NCBI RefSeq assembly: GCF_037201965.1
Contig: NZ_CP147518.1
Coordinates: 7,371,001-7,435,000, forward strand
DNA: 64,000 bases
Reading direction: 5' to 3'
Source: Spirosoma sp. SC4-14
Lineage (GTDB): Bacteria > Bacteroidota > Bacteroidia > Cytophagales > Spirosomataceae
Under the pieces are notes generated by a model, which saw nothing but the letters and a program-made list of their open reading frames with translations, ran no database searches and was not told the DNA's origin. The position numbers and the translations under genes were made by a program. The first letter of the stretch is position 1; every line of letters starts with the position of its first letter. This document shows, in pieces, positions 33,487-39,738 of the stretch.

Positions 33487-33975
33487 TGTACTATTATAAA
33501 ACAAGTATACTTACATTTGAATCTGCATCGTATGCATGCATTTTTTACTAATTCAATTAGTACTCCCTCAGCATTAGAGAAATTTTCTTGCCTAATAAAT
33601 TTTGTAGTCCTTGCTGATTCTAAAAATCATATTTTAACCATATATTATTGAATCTTTAAACCAACCTGAGTGTAGGTATATCTATAGTTAGTGACAGTTA
33701 TTTTATTATACTTATTACTTTATTATACAAATAAAAATTGTTTCTAAATTTAGCTTAATGTAGTATAGCTTATACACTTTTAAGATAATTAAAGCCAATT
33801 AAATATAACTATTAGCAATATATCAGAAAAAGCTAGATATGCAGTAAGGAAAGTAGTAAGTATCGATACAAAATAAAGCATATTTATATTTTCGGTTAAA
33901 AAATTTTGGTACAAATTTGATACAATAAATAAATACCCATTGGCAACATTCTATATATCAGCTACTTAAAAAGAA
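33487..33975. other. AT-rich noncoding end of the island
   Basis: About 490 bp of very AT-rich sequence with many stops in all frames. It holds a repeated TTTATTATAC-like unit near 33.7 kb and the right arm-type repeat at 33905. I see no gene or stable hairpin. Confidence 0.55.
33905..33924 (+). repeat. Possible integrase arm-type site, right end
   Basis: TTTGGTACAAATTTGATACA matches the left-end repeat at 28427-28446 at 17 of 20 positions in the same orientation and lies about 50 bp inside attR. Confidence 0.5.
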
Positions 33976-33994
33976 CCCTTCGGGAGCACGAAAT
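33976..33994 (+). repeat. attR: 19-bp copy of the tRNA-Arg 3' end
   Basis: An exact copy of CCCTTCGGGAGCACGAAAT from 28290-28308. The bases before it (TTAAAAAGAA) do not continue the tRNA, so only the 3' fragment is repeated. Confidence 0.92.
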
Positions 33995-34040
33995 AAGCAA
34001 GAAGACTGATAGACACTAGTTTATCAGTCTTCTTGCTTAT
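33993..34040 (+). terminator. Original tRNA-Arg terminator, displaced by the island
   Basis: A 19-bp stem (33993-34011 with 34022-34040, arm core AAGCAAGAAGACTGATA) starts on the last two bases of attR. With the island removed it would begin right after the tRNA gene, where a terminator belongs. Confidence 0.8.
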
Positions 34041-34067
34041 AGCTAAATTCATTCCCGCTATTGCCAG

Positions 34068-34091
34068 AACCTACTGACAAAACAGTAGGTT
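34068..34091 (+). terminator. Small terminator-like hairpin
   Basis: AACCTACTG (34068-34076) pairs with CAGTAGGTT (34083-34091) and is followed by TTTTG. No gene ends directly before it, so it may be a second part of the old tRNA terminator region. Confidence 0.5.
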
Positions 34092-34743
34092 TTTGTAGTT
34101 TTAGAATGTGTTGGGGAATTGAGAAAGGTTGAGAGTCGTGCCAACTTTGTAGCGACCAAGCAGCAAAGTGATGACCAAACAGTTCAGCAAACTGACCGAC
34201 CCTCAATGGGACGCAATTTCGCCTTTCTTCGATCTTAAACGCAAGCGAAAACACGATTTACGCCAGATGATTAACATTATTTTATGGCTCCTGCGAACAG
34301 GTTGTCAATGGCGAAACCTGCCTGAAGAGTGGCCTAACTGGCAGGCTGTCTACTACTATTTTGACCGGTGGAAGCAAGATGGTACGTTTGAACGGATCAA
34401 TTTAGCCTTGAACCAACTGGATCGTAAGAGGGTGGGGAAAGAAGCCTACCCCTCTGTTTTATCTATTGATACACAAAGCGTTAAGCTGAATCCTATGATC
34501 TGTGAGTATCGAGGTACAGATGCCAACAAACGAGTCAATGGCCGCAAACGACAGCTTGTCGTCGATACGCAAGGTCGACTCTGGCTAGCCACTGTTCACC
34601 CAGCCAACCAAGCCGATGGCCCTACTGCTGTTTCGCTGATTGGCGATCTACTTTGGCGAGTTGGTGAACGTCTGGAGAAGGTATACGGTGACCAGTCTTA
34701 TAATGGAGTGTTTGCCCAAGCATTGGCCGAGTGGAGCATCGAA

Positions 34744-34759
34744 CGCTCCGGCGTCCCGG
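34744..34759 (+). repeat. 16-bp GC-rich mini-insertion (copy B)
   Basis: CGCTCCGGCGTCCCGG lies between the GAA and TTT codons of the IS5 transposase and breaks its frame. It matches copy C at 13 of 16 positions. No target duplication is visible. Confidence 0.8.
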
Positions 34760-34849
34760 TTTGAAAAAGCGTCACGACCCGAATCTGCCCAAGGTTTTGT
34801 ACCTGTTGCCAAACGTTGGGTTGTCGAGCGCACCATTGCTTGGACTAAC

Positions 34850-34865
34850 CGCTCGGGCGGCCCCG
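34850..34865 (+). repeat. 16-bp GC-rich mini-insertion (copy C)
   Basis: CGCTCGGGCGGCCCCG lies between AAC and TTC codons in the conserved TIAWTN-FFRRIVKDYE segment of the IS5 transposase, 106 bp after copy B. Confidence 0.85.
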
Positions 34866-35090
34866 TTCTTCCGTCGAATCGTGAAAGATTACGAGTATAC
34901 GTTATTATCTTCGGTTAACTGGCTGTATTTGGCTAACATTCAGCTAATGCTCCAGCGGATATAATCCCATTACAAAAGATAATTCCCCAACACGTTCTTA
35001 GGCTACTATTTCCAGTTTGGAAATTCCTTCCAACAACCACACCTTTCCTAATTTAGTGTTACTTTTACTAAAAAAGCTACAATACTGCTC

Positions 35091-36797
35091 ATGGAAACGC
35101 CCGTAACCGAACAGACATATCCCTGGCAACGCTTTTACCCTAAAGGTGTTCCATACGAAATAAATCCAGATGCTTACCCATCCCTGGCGGCATTAATCGA
35201 AGAAGGCTGTGAACGGTTTAGCAATAAACCTGCTTATGCGTGCATGGGTAAGCAAATCACCTATAGTGAGCTGAATACACTTTCCAAACAATTTGCCTCT
35301 TTTCTACAACATGACCTGGGTTTGAAAAAAGGGGATCGGATTGCGATCCAGATGCCCAATACGCTTCAGTATCCGGTAGCCATGTTTGGAGCCTTACGCG
35401 CTGGCCTTGCTGTGGTGAACACCAATCCGTTATATACGCCCCGCGAGATGCAGCATCAGTTTAACGATTCGGGCGCAAAAGCAATCGTGATTCTGGCCAA
35501 TTTTGCCGCTAACCTGGAGAAGATCATCAACCAGACCAAAATTGAAACTGTTATTGTAACGCAACTGGGCGATTTGCTCGGTTTCCCTAAAAAGCAGATT
35601 GTTAATGCGGTTGTTAAGTACGTCAAAAAACTGGTTCCGGCTTATCATCTTCCGAAAGCAATTTCTTTCAACGATGCCCTGAATCGAGGGAGCCGTCAGG
35701 CTTTCCAGCCAGTGGCCATCCAGAATACAGATTTGGCCTTTGTTCAGTATACCGGTGGCACTACCGGTGTTTCCAAAGGAGCCATGCTGACGCACCGAAA
35801 TATCATTGCGAACGTTGAGGGACAACATGCCTGGATGCAACCGTGCGGTATTGTTGTAGGCGAAGGCATTTTTGTAGCCGCCTTACCGCTCTACCACGTT
35901 TATGCCCTCACAACCAATGCTCTGTCAGCCCTTAAAAATGGCTGTATGAACTTGTTAATTACGAATCCCCGCGATCTGAATGCCTTCATCGACGATCTGA
36001 AGAAATATAAAATCACCGCCTTCACTGGCGTCAATACGCTTTATAATGGCTTGCTCAATCACCCCCGAATCAGTGAAGTCGATTTTAGCCACCTGAAAGT
36101 CACGTCGGCAGGTGGAATGGCGCTTCAAACATCGGTAGCCGAACGCTGGACCAAGCTAACCGGCAATACTCCCTGCGAAGGATATGGCCTTACCGAAACT
36201 TCACCCGTATTGTCGTCCAATCCTGTCGATGGCACCGTTCGGGTAGGTACGATCGGTATTCCCTGGCCGAGCACCGTCATGAAAATCATTCGTGAAGATG
36301 GCTCCGATGCCCCTATTGGCGAAGCCGGAGAAATTGTCGCCCGCGGTCCCCAGGTGTTTCCAGGCTATTATAATCGGCCCGACGAAACCGCCAAAGTGAT
36401 GATGGGCGACTGGTTTAAAACCGGCGATATTGGTGTGATGAACGAAGATGGATTCTTTAAGATCGTCGACCGGAAAAAAGATATGATTCTGGTTTCAGGC
36501 TTCAATGTATATCCTAACGAAATTGAGGATGTGGTGGCGCAATGTCCGGGTGTACTGGAGGTCGCCTGCATTGGCGTTCCCGATCAGAAATCGACGGAAA
36601 TTGTTAAGATTTTTGTAGTAAAAAAAGACCCTGATTTAACCGCCGACGCCATTAAGGCCTATTGCCGCGAAAACCTCACGCCCTACAAAATTCCGAAGCT
36701 TATTGAGTTCAGAACCGAACTGCCGAAATCGAACGTAGGTAAAATTCTTCGTCGGCCCCTGCGGGACGAAGAGTTAGCCAGGCTGAAGAACTCCTGA
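35091..36797 (+). CDS. fadD: Long-chain fatty-acid--CoA ligase
   Basis: AMP-forming acyl-CoA synthetase that activates long-chain fatty acids for beta-oxidation or lipid synthesis. 568 residues. The P-loop motif YTGGTTGVSKGAMLTH lies near residue 220, followed by GYGLTETSPVLSSNP, DWFKTGDIG, the hinge DRKKDMILVSGFNVYPNEIE, and the C-terminal catalytic lysine in SNVGKILRRPLRDEE. The IS5 element ends 94 bp upstream, so the promoter must lie in the remaining spacer or be provided by the IS. A terminator follows. Confidence 0.95.
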   Translation: METPVTEQTYPWQRFYPKGVPYEINPDAYPSLAALIEEGCERFSNKPAYACMGKQITYSELNTLSKQFASFLQHDLGLKKGDRIAIQMPNTLQYPVAMFGALRAGLAVVNTNPLYTPREMQHQFNDSGAKAIVILANFAANLEKIINQTKIETVIVTQLGDLLGFPKKQIVNAVVKYVKKLVPAYHLPKAISFNDALNRGSRQAFQPVAIQNTDLAFVQYTGGTTGVSKGAMLTHRNIIANVEGQHAWMQPCGIVVGEGIFVAALPLYHVYALTTNALSALKNGCMNLLITNPRDLNAFIDDLKKYKITAFTGVNTLYNGLLNHPRISEVDFSHLKVTSAGGMALQTSVAERWTKLTGNTPCEGYGLTETSPVLSSNPVDGTVRVGTIGIPWPSTVMKIIREDGSDAPIGEAGEIVARGPQVFPGYYNRPDETAKVMMGDWFKTGDIGVMNEDGFFKIVDRKKDMILVSGFNVYPNEIEDVVAQCPGVLEVACIGVPDQKSTEIVKIFVVKKDPDLTADAIKAYCRENLTPYKIPKLIEFRTELPKSNVGKILRRPLRDEELARLKNS

Positions 36798-36818
36798 CGT
36801 TTTAGGCTGCGCATTTTC

Positions 36819-36865
36819 AAACCGCAAATGCCCTCAGCCATTCAGGTTGAGGGCATTTGCGGTTT
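36819..36865. terminator. Bidirectional terminator between fadD and the LytTR gene
   Basis: AAACCGCAAATGCCCTCA (36819-36836) pairs exactly with 36848-36865 (18 bp, 11-nt loop). Confidence 0.9.
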
Positions 36866-36879
36866 AAGAAATTATGCCA

Positions 36880-37353
36880 TTAAGCAACGAGTATGGTATT
36901 TTCGGCATCAGCATTTCTGGAGATAGACAACACCTCTTCCTGGAACCCTTTTACCTGTCTGATAAAACTGGTCGCTTTTCGGCGCGATATTTCTACCCGA
37001 TGGCCGTTTACAAGACCTGCACTCAGTTGGGGTCGGCCAGCAGGCACCATTGCCGGATAAATGCCTTCCAGATATAGTAAATTGATAATGTTCTTTTTAT
37101 GTGGCCGTACAAATATTTTAGGCGACAGCCGGGTTTCCATTTTTTTAAGTGTTAGCGAAACCATGAGCTGGCTACCATCCGAAAAATGAAACAGCGTATA
37201 ATTGCCCTCACCTTCCAAGCGGACGATGTGGTGCATTGGCATTTTTTTGCGATAACCCCAGAAAGGAAGGGTGAGAGAAGGAATGTCGAACTGTTGCGCT
37301 ATACGCTCAACATGGGCGTTTGTAAGCGGCTTAGACAACAAAGCTACTTTCAT
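36880..37353 (-). CDS. LytTR-domain DNA-binding protein
   Basis: 157 residues. The LytTR fold covers about residues 40-110: MHHIVRLEGEGNYTLFHFSD, then LMVSLTLKKMETRLS and FVRPHKKNIINLLYLEGIYP, the usual strand-helix pattern of this DNA-binding domain. There is no receiver domain in front, so it is not a classical response regulator. A short N-terminal part and a helical tail flank the domain. It is divergent from cysM; its targets are unknown. Confidence 0.85.
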   Translation of the reverse strand: MKVALLSKPLTNAHVERIAQQFDIPSLTLPFWGYRKKMPMHHIVRLEGEGNYTLFHFSDGSQLMVSLTLKKMETRLSPKIFVRPHKKNIINLLYLEGIYPAMVPAGRPQLSAGLVNGHRVEISRRKATSFIRQVKGFQEEVLSISRNADAENTILVA

Positions 37354-37619
37354 GGCTGGAAATGTAAAGGTGTGAATAAGTATACATTACACGAAGTTGT
37401 ACAAACAATTTATTTGTACTGACTTTTGTGTAAGAGCAAGTTTACAAAAAATTCATTATCAACTCATTAGGCCGATACTAAATTTTATAAACATGAAATA
37501 AATATCGTTTTACAATTCAAAAAGATGGCAAATCTATTTTACCGAAAAACAATCTTTGCGAACTTATTACGCCATTTTGGCCTTACGTCCAGACACGAAT
37601 ACCGCATATCCTGTTAGTT

Positions 37620-38492
37620 ATGGCAACCCTGCTTGATTTAGTTGGCAACACGCCGTTAGTAGAATTAAATCGCCTGAATCCAAATCCAAACGTTCGTTTA
37701 TACGGTAAGCTCGAAGGCAATAATCCAGGCGGCAGTGTAAAAGACCGGGCCGCAGCCAGCATGATCCAGGGCGCCCTATCGCGGGGCGAACTTAAGCCGG
37801 GAATGAAGCTAATAGAAGCTACCAGTGGCAATACCGGTATTGCACTGGCCATGATAGCCCGGCTCTACAACATCGACATTGAACTGGTAATGCCTGAAAG
37901 CTCTACCCGCGAGCGGGTTCTGACAATGGAAGCCTTTGGAGCAAAAGTAATTCTGACCGAAACCATGGAAGGTGCCCGCGATTATGCCGAAGCGCAGGTC
38001 GGAAAAGGCAACTACCTGATGCTTAATCAGTTTGCTAACCCCGATAATTATTTAGCCCATTACCGGTCTACAGGCCCCGAAATCTGGCGCGATACCGACG
38101 GACAAATTACTCATTTTGTATCGTCGATGGGCACCACGGGTACAATTATGGGAACGTCGCGATACCTCAAAGAACAAAACTCAACTGTGCAAATTGTAGG
38201 ATGCCAGCCAACCGATGGGTCATCGATTCCTGGTATTCGCAAATGGCCAGTGGAATATCTGCCCAAAATATTTGATCCGCAGCGCGTCGACCGCGTCATT
38301 GAAGTATCGGCAGAAGAAGCCACACAAACAACCCGTAAACTAGCCAATATAGAAGGTGTATTTGCCGGAATGAGCAGCGGAGGAGCCGTTTGGGCCGCCT
38401 TGCAACTAGCACAGGAAATAGAATCGGGGGTAATTGTTTGCATCATCTGCGACCGGGGCGATCGCTACCTGTCATCAGACTTATTCGGTTAA
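37620..38492 (+). CDS. cysM: Cysteine synthase B
   Basis: PLP enzyme making cysteine from O-acetylserine and sulfide (or thiosulfate). 290 residues. The PLP lysine is K41 in NPGGSVKDRAA, the substrate loop is EATSGNTGIALA, and the phosphate-binding loop is SSMGTTGTIMGTSRYL. VGCQPTDGSSIPGIRKWP and the C-terminal CDRGDRYLSSDLF are CysM-like; CysK usually has a longer C-terminus. It lies 50 bp before pyrD. Confidence 0.94.
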   Translation: MATLLDLVGNTPLVELNRLNPNPNVRLYGKLEGNNPGGSVKDRAAASMIQGALSRGELKPGMKLIEATSGNTGIALAMIARLYNIDIELVMPESSTRERVLTMEAFGAKVILTETMEGARDYAEAQVGKGNYLMLNQFANPDNYLAHYRSTGPEIWRDTDGQITHFVSSMGTTGTIMGTSRYLKEQNSTVQIVGCQPTDGSSIPGIRKWPVEYLPKIFDPQRVDRVIEVSAEEATQTTRKLANIEGVFAGMSSGGAVWAALQLAQEIESGVIVCIICDRGDRYLSSDLFG

Positions 38493-38529
38493 ACGAATGA
38501 GTTTTCGCAACTGTATAGCGTCAAGGCAG

Positions 38530-38537
38530 TACCTTTG
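38530..38537 (+). promoter_or_regulatory. Possible -7 box directly before pyrD
   Basis: TACCTTTG fits TAnnTTTG and ends 5 bp before the pyrD ATG. Transcription from it would give a nearly leaderless mRNA. Confidence 0.35.
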
Positions 38538-38542
38538 CAGTC

Positions 38543-39616
38543 ATGTACAAGCGCGTCATACTCCCCTTGCTGTTCCGTTTCGATGCGGAAACTATTCACC
38601 ATACGGTTACCTCACTACTCAAGTTTGCGCTGGCCCTTCCAGGCATGTCGGCACTTTGCCGAAAGTTGTTTGTCATTGACGATCAGCGCCTAAACCGCAC
38701 GGTGTTCGGCCTGACGTTTCCCAACCCGGTTGGTATGGCCGCCGGATTCGATAAAAACGCGGAATTTGTTAGTGAGCTGAGCGATCTGGGGTTTGGCTTT
38801 ATAGAAATTGGAACAGTAACCCCCCGTCCCCAACCTGGAAACGCTAAACCTCGGCTCTTTCGCCTGAAAGCCGATGGCGGCCTCGTTAACCGAATGGGTT
38901 TTAACAATAAGGGAGTTGGACCAGCCAGTGGGCGACTGCGCTCTTTTTCGCAAAATCGTGGTGGGCGAAACGTAATTGTGGGCGGAAACATCGGCAAAAA
39001 CAAAGATACTCCCAATGATAACGCTCTGAGCGATTATCTGATCTGCTTTCGGGACTTATTCGAAGCGGTCGATTATTTTGTTGTAAATGTTAGCTCGCCC
39101 AACACACCCGGCCTGCGCGATCTGCAGGAGCGAGAGCCGCTCACCCGCCTGCTCACAGCGCTGCAGGCCGAAAATTTACGACGCCCCAATCCCAAGCCTA
39201 TTTTGTTGAAAATTGCTCCGGACCTTACCAATGGCCAGTTAGATGATATAATCGCCATTGTGTCCGACACAAAAATTGCGGGCGTTATTGCCACTAATAC
39301 AACCATTAGCCGCGAAGGATTACTCACTGATACCGCCACCATAGTGGCAATAGGCGCGGGTGGCCTTAGTGGCCAACCGCTACGCAACCGCTCAACGGAG
39401 GTTATCCGATATTTACACCAGCAATCGAACGGAGCTTTTCCAATTATTGGGGTAGGCGGTATTTTTTCGGCAGAAGATGCCCTGGAAAAGCTGCGGGCAG
39501 GAGCCAGTCTGATTCAGGTTTACACAAGCTTTATTTATGAAGGGCCAGCTCTGACTAAAAAAATTAACCGGGCCTTATTGAAGGAAGCGGCCGAAAAACG
39601 TACGCAAACCGTCTGA
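38543..39616 (+). CDS. pyrD: Dihydroorotate dehydrogenase (quinone)
   Basis: Class 2, membrane-associated flavoenzyme that oxidises dihydroorotate to orotate in pyrimidine synthesis and passes electrons to quinones. 357 residues. A short N-terminal helical extension, typical of class 2, precedes the barrel. Motifs: NPVGMAAGFDKNAE, FIEIGTVTPRPQPGN, RMGFNNKG, NVSSPNTPGLRDLQ with the catalytic serine, and IATNTTISREGL. The end GGIFSAEDALEKLRAGASL binds FMN phosphate. It may share a transcript with cysM. Confidence 0.96.
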   Translation: MYKRVILPLLFRFDAETIHHTVTSLLKFALALPGMSALCRKLFVIDDQRLNRTVFGLTFPNPVGMAAGFDKNAEFVSELSDLGFGFIEIGTVTPRPQPGNAKPRLFRLKADGGLVNRMGFNNKGVGPASGRLRSFSQNRGGRNVIVGGNIGKNKDTPNDNALSDYLICFRDLFEAVDYFVVNVSSPNTPGLRDLQEREPLTRLLTALQAENLRRPNPKPILLKIAPDLTNGQLDDIIAIVSDTKIAGVIATNTTISREGLLTDTATIVAIGAGGLSGQPLRNRSTEVIRYLHQQSNGAFPIIGVGGIFSAEDALEKLRAGASLIQVYTSFIYEGPALTKKINRALLKEAAEKRTQTV

Positions 39617-39738
39617 TTCGCGTTGGATTTGTAGAAACGGACCGTTCCCGCGTTTTCCCCGAATTCTACGTATTTCTCTGCGGTTTTTCATTAAAAATTG
39701 GGAAATTTACCACTGCCGCTACAGCCCTATCCCAACGC

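Larger units (their letters stand above)
28290..33994 (+). mobile_element. Integrated genomic island in tRNA-Arg (about 5.7 kb, probably defective)
   Basis: The island is bounded by the 19-bp attL/attR repeats. Inside are a terminator, a cut integrase start, an ISAs1-family copy, a remnant and a 68-residue ORF, a membrane protein, a serine recombinase, an AT-rich gene of unknown function and a noncoding AT-rich end. Genes from 30.2 kb onward are much richer in A+T than the surrounding chromosome, a sign of transfer. Without its integrase it can no longer excise unaided. No phage structural or conjugation genes are present. Confidence 0.88.
34171..34964 (+). pseudogene. IS5-family transposase interrupted by two 16-bp insertions
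   Basis: The ATG at 34171 opens a frame with the IS5 N-terminus (TDPQWDAISPFF, WLLRTGCQWRNLPEEWPNWQ). The first aspartate is in LSIDTQSVK and the second in VYGDQSYNG. After EWSIE a 16-bp GC-rich insert shifts the frame. FEKASRPESAQGFVPVAKRW and VVERTIAWTN, with the catalytic glutamate, continue in another frame. A second 16-bp insert follows, then FFRRIVKDYEYTLLSSVNWL in the third frame to TAA at 34962. Without the inserts it would be an unbroken transposase of about 255 residues. No other lesion is seen. Confidence 0.92.
34104..34997 (+). mobile_element. IS5-family insertion sequence with 3-bp target duplication
   Basis: Inverted ends GAATGTGTTGGGGAATT (34104-34120) and, reversed, GAACGTGTTGGGGAATT (34981-34997) match at 16 of 17 positions. 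The element is flanked by TTA on both sides (34101-34103 and 34998-35000), a TNA-type 3-bp duplication as in the IS1031-like branch of IS5. The intact ends and duplication point to a fairly recent insertion. It lies between attR and fadD. Confidence 0.9.

Noticed and set aside
30152..33975. CRISPR array or phage genes in the island
   Set aside because: No regularly spaced repeats and no capsid, terminase or lysis genes were found; the repeats present are att, arm and core-like sites.
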